Shown: piece after piece, positions 8,401 through 16,780 of the stretch
Position numbering within the stretch: the first letter of the stretch is position 1
Layout: each line of letters opens with the position of its first letter
Source of the DNA: Protula sp. h YS-2021
Lineage: Eukaryota > Annelida > Polychaeta > Sabellida > Serpulidae
Direction: 5' to 3'
DNA: 64,000 nt
Assembly (NCBI GenBank): GCA_949752745.1
Contig: OX457026.1
Location: 70,054,591-70,118,590 of the forward strand
Notes under the pieces: model-generated
What the model saw: only the letters and a program-made list of their open reading frames with translations
Told to the model about the DNA's origin: nothing
The model's database searches: none
Made by a program: the position numbers and the translations under genes

Positions 8401-9610
8401 CCTTCCAGAAGGAAATTTTACATGGGTAGAAGACTTGGATTCTATTAATGTCATGTCTATACCGAAAGACGGAGACACAGGGTATATATTGGAAGTGGAC
8501 TTAGACTATCCAGATAACCTTCATGCTCTTCACAGTGACTACCCAGTAGCTGTACAGCGACTATGTGTTGAAGAAGAGGAACTGTCTCCTTACAGTAAAG
8601 AACTCAAGAACGAATTAAACTTGAAGGGGAAACCATGTGAGAAACTGGTCCCTACTCTTTATTCCAAAACAAGATATGTTCTACATTACCGGAATTTACA
8701 GCAGTATTTATCATTAGGTTTAACCTTAACAAAAATTCATCGAGCCATCATGTTCACTCAGAGTAAATGGTTAGAACCATACATTACCCTGAATACAGAA
8801 AAGCGTAAAGAAGCTAAAAATCCGTTTGAGAAGGATTTCTACAAACTTATGAACAATTCTATATTTGGAAAAACAATGGAAAATGTGCGGAAACGTATTC
8901 AATTGGAACTGGTGAATAATGAGAAACGCTTTAGGAAGCTCGTAGCAAAACCAACATTCCATCGTTTCAAAATTTTTAACGAACATTTAACTGCAGTTCA
9001 CTTGAAACAGGCTGAACTATTGTTGAACAAACCGATTTATGTTGGATTCAGCATCTTAGATCTCAGCAAAACGTTAATGTATGACTTTCATTATTTGTAC
9101 ATAAAAGCTAAGTACCCCACAGCAAAACTGTTGTTCACGGATACAGACAGTTTGTGTTACTGTATTGAAACAAGTGACTTGTATCAAGATATGTTAGAAG
9201 ATGTGTCTTACTTTGATACAAGTGATTACCCTACATCCCATTTCCTTCATTCCACTACCAACAAAAAAGTGATTGGAAAAATGAAGGATGAAACTGCAGG
9301 TCTTCCTATAGAAGAGTTTGTAGGTCTGCGATCCAAAATGTACAGTTTTTCATATTCTGGAGTAGAAAAGAAAACTGCTAAAGGTATTAGTCGGGCATAT
9401 ATCAGAAAAATGAGGCATGAAGACTATAAAAGAGCTCTGTTTCAGAAATGTCAGACTATAGCAACAAGCAATACGTTACGAAGTCATGAACATCAAGTTT
9501 ATGCAGAACGACTTGTAAAGGTAGCACTGTCTCCATTTGATGATAAGAGGTATGTGTTGAATGATGGTGTAAGTACATTGGCTTATGGACATTGTGACAT
9601 AATTGTGTGA
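5417..9610 (+). CDS. polB: Protein-primed family B DNA polymerase
   Basis: A 1,397-aa replicative polymerase of the Maverick/adintovirus type. Exonuclease motifs: YADFEC (D595, E597), FHNLRGYDSHF and YLKTDVMLLAD. Polymerase motifs: A, DANNLYG (D983); B, NNSIFGK (~1,146); C, DTDS (1,242-1,245). Before the exonuclease lie an acidic N terminus with repeated WSPLPITEQEL segments, ENTDN repeats, C2H2 zinc fingers (about 200-250), a CFLWS...HYC segment that may be a cysteine-protease-like fold, and another Cys/His finger. A Cys/His cluster with HDHVTGLYRG sits between exonuclease motifs. It copies the linear viral genome from a protein primer. The frame is intact, so activity is plausible. Confidence 0.96.
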   Translation: MDDYLAEINRLIAIGATAEVDFIGIENALNKLRETNVMERAAQEEEEEEEDEYDWSPLPITEQELDVLVHTSLEEEDEYVWSPLPITEQELNVMDSAVVEEELDVMEHVAQEEHLPITDTKFKERAAQTDTSSIEDIDPCAKRRIYQAPGGKLRAHLLHYKENTDDEMTEENTDNDITQENTDNEIKQDHKTRQRSIMKHHCCICSRHFSSRQKLQQHHQANHQRLTLMCTDCGKMFNSSKLLGQHRLVCSMRNKQQRVSQVGRGYRKSMQNHAREKVFQPKNDHDILMALKELEPDIEHYLKEDIRGGIKWYVTLHAVYRKMVKNDEGNMLEKTYKIYQGSKTYTALQPEEIQNALPEVFQTLHTKFQEFEREGSGWHLDKVNNIEVHTATYDPLVGSSYLPLPQPLVRTRAIVNIKNKDQKCFLWSVLAHLHVKHKNANRMQNYTNYEKELNVSNISFPTPIREVPTFEKNNSLSINVFGYDKNNVVPIYLSKYNYETQINLLLISKGERSHYCLIRDFNMLMHTRTKYRGRMYYCFNCLHAFTREDLLDKHKAVCMKNQTQRLTFPEKEEDLVIQFKGIAKQQKIPFIIYADFECFTEREEDGVKYQHHKANSFAYVVVSTDAQYSRRPVLYRGDNVVDVFLQKLMEEKDRITDILMNVKPLEMTPENIHDFETATTCFICHATLGSDRVRDHDHVTGLYRGAAHSNCNLQYRLMKKSQGQEDSFIIPVVFHNLRGYDSHFIMEKIGQFKESKLRVIPNTTEKYISFSLDNLRFIDSFQFMGASLQKLVNNLANEGKTKFHIMTSTIENSHQQDLLLRKGVYPYDFVDGPDKFHVCSLPPQDVFYSTLTEEGISEDDYKHAQNVWETFNCYTLGDYHDLYLKTDVMLLADVFENFRQVCLTTYELDPAHYYTAPGLSWDAMLRHTDVALSVINDIDMYQMIEQGIRGGISMISHKYAKANNKYLSTYDSTQPDSYIMYLDANNLYGWAMSQPLPEGNFTWVEDLDSINVMSIPKDGDTGYILEVDLDYPDNLHALHSDYPVAVQRLCVEEEELSPYSKELKNELNLKGKPCEKLVPTLYSKTRYVLHYRNLQQYLSLGLTLTKIHRAIMFTQSKWLEPYITLNTEKRKEAKNPFEKDFYKLMNNSIFGKTMENVRKRIQLELVNNEKRFRKLVAKPTFHRFKIFNEHLTAVHLKQAELLLNKPIYVGFSILDLSKTLMYDFHYLYIKAKYPTAKLLFTDTDSLCYCIETSDLYQDMLEDVSYFDTSDYPTSHFLHSTTNKKVIGKMKDETAGLPIEEFVGLRSKMYSFSYSGVEKKTAKGISRAYIRKMRHEDYKRALFQKCQTIATSNTLRSHEHQVYAERLVKVALSPFDDKRYVLNDGVSTLAYGHCDIIV

Positions 9611-9680
9611 CGTTATCATGACGTAAGCAGTAAGTATATAAGCTACTGTTTACGCAACTACACATACACATACACTCAAA
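9608..9680 (+). promoter_or_regulatory. Promoter of the left PC4-like gene
   Basis: Two TGACGT half-sites (near 9,608 and 9,620) resemble CRE elements, and a TATA box (TATATAAG) begins at 9,635, about 45 bases before the ATG at 9,681. Confidence 0.5.
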
Positions 9681-10019
9681 ATGCTTATCACTATAACAGT
9701 GGATAAGGATGTAGAAGGACACTATTTCATATGTTTAAAACGAGGAGCTAAATGTATTACCTATTCGCTTCAGCAGTGGGAAACAATTAGAAAACATGCA
9801 CACCTTATAACAGAAGGATGTGAACTCATACTGAGTAATGAGAAGAATGTGAAAGCTACTAGATATGTGGGCCGACAGATTATCACTTTTCACAGGATTC
9901 ATCGAGTCAATCATAACGTGTATAGCACATACATCAATCTGAATGAAGAGGAGTGGACAACATTTATGAACACACTACCATTCATAGATGATGTGATTTA
10001 TTCAGAATGTGAAAACTAA
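9681..10019 (+). CDS. PC4-like (p15 coactivator-like) small protein
   Basis: A 112-aa protein whose second half (about 52-100) has the PC4-like pattern: a beta-rich stretch, then INLNEEEWTTFMNTLP resembling the PC4 helix (L-T-x-E-x-W). It aligns along its length with the N-terminal two thirds of the right-arm protein at 17,112-17,747 (shared LxRG, YINLN(E/D)EEW). PC4 proteins bind single-stranded DNA and act in transcription. A role in viral DNA binding or late transcription is inferred. It has its own TATA box at 9,635. Confidence 0.65.
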   Translation: MLITITVDKDVEGHYFICLKRGAKCITYSLQQWETIRKHAHLITEGCELILSNEKNVKATRYVGRQIITFHRIHRVNHNVYSTYINLNEEEWTTFMNTLPFIDDVIYSECEN

Positions 10020-10443
10020 CTTGTATGAAGTGCTCAGCTATGATAAAAACTGTAAAGAACAAACATAATTTTCTTGTATGTGTCAGAAGTGTAATTTTTT
10101 GCTATATCGCACTTATTAATGTTTAATGTATTTAATGTATTTAATGTATTCATTCATATGTTAAACAATATATGTAAATAAAGTTGAATGTATATTTGAA
10201 TGTGTTTTATTTATGTGTTTGAAATAAAAGTCCATAATTTTTTTTAATTTTATTTAACCAACAAACACTTGAATAACAATTCATTTTTAACAATATTTAA
10301 CTAATACTTAACTAATACTTAACTAACAAAATACTTAACAAATACTTTATAAAAAAAAAAGTTTACTTTACAATACTTAACAAATACTTAACAAATGCAT
10401 AACTAACATCGCTTAATAAAACAAAGGTTTACTAAACAAATAC
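10020..10443. other. Convergent 3' region between the two arms
   Basis: No gene is seen. It has a TTTAATGTA short tandem repeat at about 10,119-10,150, an AATAAA polyadenylation signal on the + strand at 10,177-10,182, and an ACTTAACAAAT/ACTTAACTAAT simple repeat up to about 10,445. TTTATT stretches near 10,206 and 10,248 could serve as - strand polyadenylation signals. Confidence 0.6.
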
Positions 10444-10869
10444 TTAATAAAACAAAGGTTTATAACGATCATAAATCATATGTTTTACAATAAAATCACT
10501 GTCACTGTTTCTGAGTACCTCTAGAATGTTTTCTACATTCACACCTCGAGCCCGTTGTAAAATATAATACACACAGTAAAATCCACATGCATTTGACAAT
10601 GGTTGTTGTAATGGTATACTATTCATTACAAAGTTTTTTCCTAAAAATTGAACTATACGTTTATCTGTAGGTGCTATACCATAGGAATCAAAATACTCTT
10701 TATTATACACCGCCAGCCAATGTTGTCCGGGCTTATGCTGTTCATCCGTGTTAATAACATAAGCCCCCGGTTGCCATGTAGGTAACTGATCAATAGCAAA
10801 TACACCATGAAAAATATCCTTAGTCATACAGTCATGTTTTAAAATAGCTTCAATCTGCCACGTATTCAT
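10444..10869 (-). CDS. Adenain-like cysteine protease (virion maturation)
   Basis: A 141-aa protease of the adenovirus-protease/Ulp1 fold. Catalytic residues are visible in the usual order: H50 in GQHWLAVY, D61 in YFDSYG, Q88/Q89 in PLQQPLS and C95 in SNACGFYC. In adenoviruses and adintoviruses this enzyme cleaves capsid and core precursors during maturation. Its ATG overlaps the stop of the capsid gene fragment by four bases, consistent with a late gene block. The length fits the shorter Maverick members. Confidence 0.9.
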   Translation of the reverse strand: MNTWQIEAILKHDCMTKDIFHGVFAIDQLPTWQPGAYVINTDEQHKPGQHWLAVYNKEYFDSYGIAPTDKRIVQFLGKNFVMNSIPLQQPLSNACGFYCVYYILQRARGVNVENILEVLRNSDSDFIVKHMIYDRYKPLFY

Positions 10870-11171
10870 GTGTAGTCAAACTGAATATTTCGACTTCCCG
10901 TTATTTCAACAATATTATCAAACTCCGCATAAATGATAATATTTGTCGGATGCTGCAATCCTTCAGCAAAATTCATTTCCAACCTTAAATTACCATGTTT
11001 TATAATACCATAGTGGTCATTTTCATCATAATCTGGTGTTAAGTCAAAGGCAAAGAGTGCATAACCTTTATCCCAGTCTTCACGCTTAATAATACAGCTC
11101 TTACCTCCATCCAACCTATCAAATCCTCGAAACAATGTTTCATAGCATTGCAAATAATCTTTTTCACTCAT
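10866..11171 (-). pseudogene. Major capsid protein, C-terminal part (out of frame)
   Basis: This 101-codon frame has the features of the C-terminal end of a Maverick hexon-like capsid protein (GYALFAFDLTPD, KHGNLRLEM, YAEFDN and a RNIQFDY-type end). It lies directly after the larger capsid frame at 11,195-12,238 but in a different frame. The bases between the two ORFs also read as capsid-like sequence in this frame, so the two ORFs are one gene split by a frame shift near 11,246-11,252. Programmed shifting or a sequencing error are alternatives to decay. Confidence 0.8.
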
Positions 11172-11194
11172 ATTCGGTTGGAGAGCTTTGGTAG

Positions 11195-12238
11195 CTACAG
11201 GCTCACCATCCGTATACAGTTGAATAAAGTTAATGTTGTTATGTAGAAATTGTAAGGATTCTTATCTCCTCTTCCAGAAAAAGCTGAACTTTCCACCATA
11301 CTTATAACAACTCGCTTCGGTAATTGTCCTAGAAATATGTTGTCTTTCACAAATGTGCGAAATCCAGCCGGCACAGCAACCACTTTACATTCCTTACGTG
11401 TGATAGGGAATTTAGCTGGCATTTTCAATAGTGCATCAGCATGACCTAATTGCACACCTGGGCTTGCTCGTACTTTTCGTACCATGAGGAAACATTCCAT
11501 CAAATCAACTCTATAGTTGTCTGCCGGTGTCATCAACATGTAACTATCCTTTTGTCTGTGGAAACGCAGTTTTACATTGATGCCGTTTGGAAGGTACCTT
11601 TCTTGCTCAAACATATCAATGCGTAATGAGCCTATGACGCTCACCGGTTGACTATTACGTGTGTATTTGTAGCGTGTGTGTAAGCCATGGTTCCCAGGTG
11701 GATCAGCAATGGGTTGTCCATTCTCTCCTATGGTGAAGCCAGGAATATACTGTAATGGATTAGCCTTCTTCACATTTAAAGAATCTATTTGTCCTGCTGT
11801 ATCTTTGTAAATGAGCTGTAGCGTTCGCTCTGATTTGAGACTTTCTTCTGAGTCATGAATGAGGTGTGAAATAATGCTTGTATATCCATGAGTGTTGTTG
11901 CTATGTGAAATAAGACGATCATTCAGAAACAGTTCCACATTGCTCCATAATGCATTAAATATATCGTTAATAGGAGCCACTTCATCATCCGGTCCACAAC
12001 CAGCTCCTGATTTCTTTACAATTCTAAAGGTAACGTGAAGTTTTGAATTTTTTAAGTCTAGATATTCTTCTGTTGTTGCTGGTATGTAGAACTCTACTGG
12101 TGCACTTGGTCTAAGAGCAGTAACGGGTTGGTATTCTACATCAGATGTTTTTTCAACTGCTGTTTGTGTTGGTAAAATGTGAAACCATTCTAAAGGTGAA
12201 GTACTACATTCACAGGACTGATCATGAATAAGTGACAT
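11195..12238 (-). CDS. Major capsid protein (hexon-like), N-terminal part; frame broken
   Basis: A 347-codon frame with the hexon-like, double-jelly-roll capsid pattern of Maverick/adintoviruses: an early VEFYIPATTEEYLDL strand block, a long NDIFNALWSNVELFLND region and a later FPITRKECKVVAVPAG region. The characteristic C-terminal block is missing here and appears in the next frame (10,866-11,171). The shift lies around 11,246-11,252, after GDKNPYN. The protein would form the pseudo-hexagonal capsid shell. If the break is real, this copy cannot make a full capsid without frameshifting. Neighbours are core, penton and protease genes. Confidence 0.88.
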   Translation of the reverse strand: MSLIHDQSCECSTSPLEWFHILPTQTAVEKTSDVEYQPVTALRPSAPVEFYIPATTEEYLDLKNSKLHVTFRIVKKSGAGCGPDDEVAPINDIFNALWSNVELFLNDRLISHSNNTHGYTSIISHLIHDSEESLKSERTLQLIYKDTAGQIDSLNVKKANPLQYIPGFTIGENGQPIADPPGNHGLHTRYKYTRNSQPVSVIGSLRIDMFEQERYLPNGINVKLRFHRQKDSYMLMTPADNYRVDLMECFLMVRKVRASPGVQLGHADALLKMPAKFPITRKECKVVAVPAGFRTFVKDNIFLGQLPKRVVISMVESSAFSGRGDKNPYNFYITTLTLFNCIRMVSL

Positions 12239-12242
12239 GTTT

Positions 12243-12599
12243 TTAAAAAATATCTTTTGATGTTGACGCTTTCACTCTTTTTCGTTTACTAACAGGTTTG
12301 CGTGCGTGCTTACGCCTTTTACCATTTGGTATAGCACCTACGAGTCGTGTTGTCGCTTCCTGAGCTACTTTTCCAGTAACATCTTTAGCAATTCCTCTTA
12401 ATGCTTTTTTCAAATGAGGAGCAACCATTTTTGCGCCAGATGCAAGTAGTGGTACAGCCTTTCTAGCCAATGCACTCAGAAAAGAACCAATACCTTGTCC
12501 ATATTGCATTCGAGTGCCTCGAAAACCAGGTAGTGCCCGCCCAACTTGGTATTGAAAATGGTTTCGATAAATATTTGGATTGTGAATATAAGGCTTCAT
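12243..12599 (-). CDS. Basic core/pX-like virion protein
   Basis: A 118-aa protein. It has a Gly-rich segment (GQGIGSFLSALARKAVPLL), an amphipathic Lys/Ala helix region, and a strongly basic C terminus (GKRRKHARKPVSKRKRVK). This matches the small core or membrane-active proteins that adintoviruses share with adenovirus (pX/pVI-like). It lies between the penton-like and hexon-like genes, with a four-base ATGA-type overlap with the penton-like gene. It probably binds packaged DNA or aids capsid escape; the exact assignment is uncertain. Confidence 0.6.
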   Translation of the reverse strand: MKPYIHNPNIYRNHFQYQVGRALPGFRGTRMQYGQGIGSFLSALARKAVPLLASGAKMVAPHLKKALRGIAKDVTGKVAQEATTRLVGAIPNGKRRKHARKPVSKRKRVKASTSKDIF

Positions 12600-13369
12600 A
12601 TCGCTTTTTGTCTAAAATGAAGTTTACAAATGACTTTACCACTCTCAAATGCTACGTTTTCCCCTGTGTCGTTCTTGATATTGATTTCAATAGTATCGAA
12701 CTTGTTGCTATTTACAGAAACATAATGTGGTTCCCCATAAGTTTTAGTGATTATTTCACCATTTTTTCCTTGAACAGCTACTGCACGTAATAAAGGGACA
12801 TAATAATCACCAACAACTTGAGGATCACAAATACTACAATACACATACAAAGTGTAAAATCCACGTGTAATATTAGAGGTATAGTCTGATTGGTACATTT
12901 GTTCACTGTCCGCGTCAGATGTAAATAAACCTGTGTCGCGAAATCCTAACACGTCAGCTAAACCTTGACTTAGACCGAGTTGATATCCATTTTTTACAAT
13001 TATTCGGGTGCGTCGTGTGATGGTGTTGTATTTGAATTTTATTTTCAATGCTGTAATCGCTGTTGTATTGGTTTCTATAAGCAACTGCCTATTCAACATA
13101 TCTACTAATTCTTCCATTGTACTATAATGACCTCGAGGAATATGAATTTTAATTAACTCTTCTGTACCATACCAAAAGGAATAATCTCCATCTTTTTTAA
13201 ATGTAGGCCATGTATGAGGGTATTGAATTTCTGCTAATGCTACTTCAAATTTGTTTCTTAAATAAATTGTTTTTGGCATACGTATTTGAAAAGTGGAAGC
13301 TGTATTATTTGGATAAATATCTTTGCTTGCATTGCTTGGTAAAGTAATGTAAAAACTTGTTGATTCCAT
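12596..13369 (-). CDS. Penton-like minor capsid protein
   Basis: A 257-aa protein with the single-jelly-roll minor capsid pattern of Mavericks. It opens ESTSFYITLPSNAS, then NNTASTFQIRMPKTIYL, then FEVALAEIQYPHTWP, with GHYSTMEELVDMLN further on. These proteins occupy capsid vertices. The position next to the core and major capsid genes and the complete length support a functional copy. The stop overlaps the next start by four bases. Confidence 0.85.
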   Translation of the reverse strand: MESTSFYITLPSNASKDIYPNNTASTFQIRMPKTIYLRNKFEVALAEIQYPHTWPTFKKDGDYSFWYGTEELIKIHIPRGHYSTMEELVDMLNRQLLIETNTTAITALKIKFKYNTITRRTRIIVKNGYQLGLSQGLADVLGFRDTGLFTSDADSEQMYQSDYTSNITRGFYTLYVYCSICDPQVVGDYYVPLLRAVAVQGKNGEIITKTYGEPHYVSVNSNKFDTIEINIKNDTGENVAFESGKVICKLHFRQKAI

Positions 13370-13374
13370 GACGT

Positions 13375-13507
13375 CTAAATTGAAAATGACCGTTTGTGCT
13401 TAGGTAAAACATTAATTTCTACACTTATAGTTTCATCTACTGTACCTCCACAACACCCACTTAAGCACCGTACTTTTTGGAGGTTTTCATAAAACGTAAT
13501 GAAGGTA
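13375..13507 (-). other. Short Cys-rich open frame without ATG
   Basis: Between the 182-aa gene and the penton-like gene, a - strand frame is open for about 44 codons and ends just before the penton ATG. It contains RCLSGCCGGTVDETISVEIN. No ATG is present, so it may be a remnant, a non-AUG micro-ORF or chance. It is the only visible content of this gap. Confidence 0.2.
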
Positions 13508-13509
13508 AT

Positions 13510-14058
13510 TTAATACATTTCCCATTCCAGCTCATGTTGACGGGCTTTTTTAATATCTTGTATGGTTGTACGTTTTGTAAAAATGGTTAAGGGAATGTTA
13601 CTTTTTGCTATAGCCTCAATAAACTCTTTCCATCCAACTGGTAGACTTTCACGTTCTTTCTTTCGTGACCCCACCAGTGCTTCTTTCAATAAGTCAACAA
13701 TATTTGAATTAGAAATGACTTCACCCGTACTTAACACAAGTTCTTTCTGTTCAGTCCACTGTATTCCATTGTCTTTCAATTCTTTTAATACTAAAGTCAC
13801 CTTTTGATGATATGTAGGTGGAAAATACTGTACTATATTTGTTTTCTTATCTGGAGGTGTACCACGTTTTTGTTTGTAGCGTATATATTCTCCCACAAGC
13901 TGTGACATCTTTTTAGCAGATTCATGATTCCTTTCAGCTTTCAATACATGTTTTATTTTACTTTTCAAATCACTCTCCTTAGACTGAGACTTTTTAAGTT
14001 CTAACAACATAAAATATTCAGATTCTGGAATCAACACCATTTTCTCTGTGTGTTTCAT
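13510..14058 (-). CDS. Conserved Maverick-type protein of unknown function
   Basis: A 182-aa, Lys/Glu-rich, mostly helical protein. It begins VLIPESEYFMLLELKK, has a QLVGEYIRYKQKRGTPP segment, and a C-terminal globular part with LPVGWKEFIEAIAKSNIPL. Its place between the penton-like gene and the ATPase block is typical of an uncharacterised virion or assembly gene in Mavericks. It overlaps the upstream gene by four bases, implying joint expression. I cannot name a function. Confidence 0.6.
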   Translation of the reverse strand: MKHTEKMVLIPESEYFMLLELKKSQSKESDLKSKIKHVLKAERNHESAKKMSQLVGEYIRYKQKRGTPPDKKTNIVQYFPPTYHQKVTLVLKELKDNGIQWTEQKELVLSTGEVISNSNIVDLLKEALVGSRKKERESLPVGWKEFIEAIAKSNIPLTIFTKRTTIQDIKKARQHELEWEMY

Positions 14059-14381
14059 CGTCGTATAAGCTGTGCTAATAGGGGTAGGGCAAACGTTGCT
14101 AAAGTCCCAATAAAACCACCTTTTTGATTAATTAGCTTCTTTTTATGTTTAAGAGATACTTTTTTGTTACTCAGTGTTCTCAACAAGTGTTTATGACGTT
14201 TCAGCTTTTTATAAGCTTGCGGATTTAATGGTATATGCCCTTTTAAAATGTTGAGACAAATTTCAAACAAACTAGTCAATTCTTCTTTTGTCGCTTGTTT
14301 AAGTAAAACTTTACGTCGCTGTGGTCCACTGCGTGCAAGCAAATGAAGGAATGGTTGATTTGATTTTAGTCGCTTTGACAT
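14055..14381 (-). CDS. Small basic protein with C-terminal hydrophobic tail
   Basis: A 108-aa protein with a basic helical body (PQRRKVLLKQATKEELTSLF, then NKKVSLKHKKKLINQKGG) and a C-terminal hydrophobic stretch (FIGTLATFALPLLAQLI). The KK-QKGG-hydrophobic pattern recurs in small Maverick proteins next to the packaging ATPase. The tail could insert in membrane, as adenovirus pVI-like proteins do. The gene is complete; its function is inferred only. Confidence 0.55.
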   Translation of the reverse strand: MSKRLKSNQPFLHLLARSGPQRRKVLLKQATKEELTSLFEICLNILKGHIPLNPQAYKKLKRHKHLLRTLSNKKVSLKHKKKLINQKGGFIGTLATFALPLLAQLIRR

Positions 14382-14413
14382 GTTGCTTCATTCAATGTAA
14401 AAGCTAGAAATGA

Positions 14414-15046
14414 CTACTGTGCTATAGACATAGCCTTATTTACATAAACGAAAGGTATGTCATGTGGTAAAATACCAGTACGAATGCGAAGGTGTTCTTC
14501 TGTTTTTGGTTTTAAGTCAATAAGCAAATAACCAAAAGGTTTGGTTGTAGCGTCTTGAAACGCTTCAATTAAAAATTGTGATTTGCCTGGATACATTTGA
14601 CGTGCTAATGTTGTAATTTGTTGATTATCTCTTGGATTCTTAAACAAAATAATATAATTAGAGTTCAAACTAATATTTCGCATTTCTTTTCCTTGATGAA
14701 ACAAATTGTGCACAATAAACAGAATGCTCAAATTATTATGACTGCTAGCCACGCTAAACAAACGCGTCATACGTTCATCGCTATGACACTGTGTCATTAA
14801 GTCATCAATAACCAAGAGATTAGTTGTTTTAGGATCAAATCGGTCTTCAATGTCTTCTGGTATACCTTTATGAAATATTACCTGACGCATAGACTTGTAT
14901 AAAGGTTGGTCTGCACCATATAACCATAAAATATGTTGTGGTGGTGGATAAATGAGTTTATGCTCAATAATAGCTTTCACTAGAGATGTTTTTCCACTTC
15001 CAGTGGGTCCAGAACATAAACATGTAAACGGGTGTTTGAATTGCAT
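14414..15046 (-). CDS. A32/FtsK-HerA-type genome packaging ATPase
   Basis: A 210-aa P-loop ATPase. Walker A is GPTGSGKT at residues 13-20; Walker B is NLLVIDD ending at D81-D82; a later SSHNNLSILFIVHN segment fits the sensor region. This family pumps the viral genome into the capsid. It sits one base from the integrase gene, between virion genes and integrase, as usual in Mavericks. The frame is complete. Confidence 0.92.
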   Translation of the reverse strand: MQFKHPFTCLCSGPTGSGKTSLVKAIIEHKLIYPPPQHILWLYGADQPLYKSMRQVIFHKGIPEDIEDRFDPKTTNLLVIDDLMTQCHSDERMTRLFSVASSHNNLSILFIVHNLFHQGKEMRNISLNSNYIILFKNPRDNQQITTLARQMYPGKSQFLIEAFQDATTKPFGYLLIDLKPKTEEHLRIRTGILPHDIPFVYVNKAMSIAQ

Positions 15047-15047
15047 G

Positions 15048-16160
15048 TTAAAACCACTGTATGTCTTGGTCTTTTATCCAACTGTTGAATTTTTTCGGCC
15101 AGCCCATCCACTTCACAAAGTGTTCTGTTTGTCCTTTTCTTTTACGTGTTTTTAAAACTTTTTCCACTTTAAATAATGAATCAGCGTCTTTTGAAACGGA
15201 TTGTAATTCTTCTTCATAAAAATGACCATCTATAGGCTCATCCATAAAGTCTTTAAGTCTGTACAAGTTAATACCCTGTTTTCGACACCGATGCGTAATG
15301 ATAAAGACTTCTTCAGTCCACTTCTGTTGATAGTCACGTTGAAATACATATTTCATATGAGAAATACGTACTTGAGCTTTTATTTTAAATTTATATGGTT
15401 TAACTTTTTTAGAAAATTTAATAGTGTCCATGTACATACGTTTCCATACTTTGGCTTCGTTTGTTTTATTTACACCAGCAGGTGATAAGCCATGTAGTGA
15501 GGTATGAGGTCTATTATTGTAATTAGCTACAAGTTGTTGTAAGATGTCAGTGTACTTGTATGTTTGATTTTGAAGAAAATAACGGTACATCAAACCTTTT
15601 ACGGTACGTATGACACGTTCAGCATAATTCGCTTTGGTTTCATTTTTAGTTGTGTAGACATGAATACCTTGTTTTTTCAGAAATTCTTTCACCCACCGGT
15701 TGGTGAATTCTGTCCCTTTATCTGACCGTAACAACTTAGGTCGTCTGTCTGTTTTCTGGAAAATGGTTTTAAAGGCTTGTACCACAGAGTCATGTTTTTT
15801 ATTTGGTAATGGTTCAATCCACAAATATTTAGAAAAAACATCAATGACGACTAGCAGAAAACGAATGCTTTCGTTGTGTGGAGAAAGATTGGTAACGTCA
15901 GCTAAATCTGTATCCCATAAGTCATCTATACCTTGTGTTATAATACGCTGTCGTTTAAATTTGTACTTGACGGGTTGTAAGAGTGTAAAGGCGTCTTGAT
16001 CACGAATCCATTTTTTAACGTTATTATATGAAGTTGCTTTTCCTGTTTGCTTCAGAAGTTGATATAATTTATAAGGCCCAGCAAAAGCACCAGGATGACT
16101 TGGATCAAAATAAATTTGATTTAAATAATCTTTCCATTTAGCCATGGTATAAAAACACAT
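15048..16160 (-). CDS. Retrovirus-type integrase with C-terminal chromodomain
   Basis: A 370-aa integrase (rve fold). Catalytic triad: D85 (DLWDTDLAD), D147 (RSDKGTEF) and E181 (YAERVIRT). An N-terminal helical domain precedes the core. The C terminus (about 325-368) is a chromodomain (FKVEKVLKTRKRKG, VKWMGWP, NSWIKDQDI), which in other elements steers integration to modified histones. The start may instead be the second Met (16,145), which begins MAKWKDYL. It inserts the linear genome into the host chromosome. The intact triad suggests competence. Confidence 0.94.
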   Translation of the reverse strand: MCFYTMAKWKDYLNQIYFDPSHPGAFAGPYKLYQLLKQTGKATSYNNVKKWIRDQDAFTLLQPVKYKFKRQRIITQGIDDLWDTDLADVTNLSPHNESIRFLLVVIDVFSKYLWIEPLPNKKHDSVVQAFKTIFQKTDRRPKLLRSDKGTEFTNRWVKEFLKKQGIHVYTTKNETKANYAERVIRTVKGLMYRYFLQNQTYKYTDILQQLVANYNNRPHTSLHGLSPAGVNKTNEAKVWKRMYMDTIKFSKKVKPYKFKIKAQVRISHMKYVFQRDYQQKWTEEVFIITHRCRKQGINLYRLKDFMDEPIDGHFYEEELQSVSKDADSLFKVEKVLKTRKRKGQTEHFVKWMGWPKKFNSWIKDQDIQWF

Positions 16161-16334
16161 TCAGTAACAATTAAACCATTTATTTTACAATAGCATTAAA
16201 AACATTATACCTATGCTTAACTACAGCTTAACTATAACTCATGTTTATATGTATAACTGTTTCTATAACAACCATTTTACTTTGAAAGTTCTTTTATTAC
16301 ACTTTCTATAACTCATGTTTCTATAACAAGCATA
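16161..16334. other. Short AT-rich intergenic spacer
   Basis: It contains a CTATAACTCATGTTT(A/C)TA-type short duplication (about 16,233 and 16,308) and no gene. Confidence 0.4.
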
Positions 16335-16730
16335 TTACTTTAAATGTTCTTTTATTAGACTGTCTATTTCCCTACTACTCTTCCGTAGTTGCTTCCACTC
16401 AGCTGGTGTAAGCAGTATACCTCGTTTGCTAGCATAAGTACGTCCATCTTTTGTGGTAATATAGTCGCGGATATTTACATAGAGTTTTTGCTTGTATCGA
16501 CACACTTTCACACCTTTTCCATTCCCAATTGGGATGAGAACTTTTAAGTTTTGTTGTTGTGGTGTAGCACTTTCTTGCGTGAAGGCTGGTTCACCACTCA
16601 CTTTCACACCTTGTGCAGTTGGGATAAGAACGGATTGTTTTAAGTGTTGTAGTATATTGTTTACACTTTCTTGTCTAGTAGCTGGTTCCTCACTAACTTT
16701 TATTTCTCCTGAATTCATGTTGACGTTCAC
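16335..16730 (-). CDS. PC4 (p15/SUB1)-like transcription coactivator protein
   Basis: The 131-aa product ends in a clear PC4 domain (about 73-125): GVKVCRYKQKLYVNIRDYI, then SKRGILLTPAEWKQL, with the Lys-Gly-(I)-x-L-T-x-x-(E/Q)-W signature. PC4 binds single-stranded DNA and affects transcription start. The N-terminal half holds two VKVSxEPAxxQES repeats separated by a VLIP(T/I) segment. An inverted repeat TTCACTCCTCA/TGAGGAGTGA (about 16,726-16,765) spans the start region and could be a binding site. AATAAAAGGG near 16,777 may be its TATA box. Confidence 0.85.
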   Translation of the reverse strand: MNVNMNSGEIKVSEEPATRQESVNNILQHLKQSVLIPTAQGVKVSGEPAFTQESATPQQQNLKVLIPIGNGKGVKVCRYKQKLYVNIRDYITTKDGRTYASKRGILLTPAEWKQLRKSSREIDSLIKEHLK

Positions 16731-16780
16731 TCCTCAGCGGTTCGTTTTAAAATGATGAGGAGTGACTGTGTTGTACCCTT

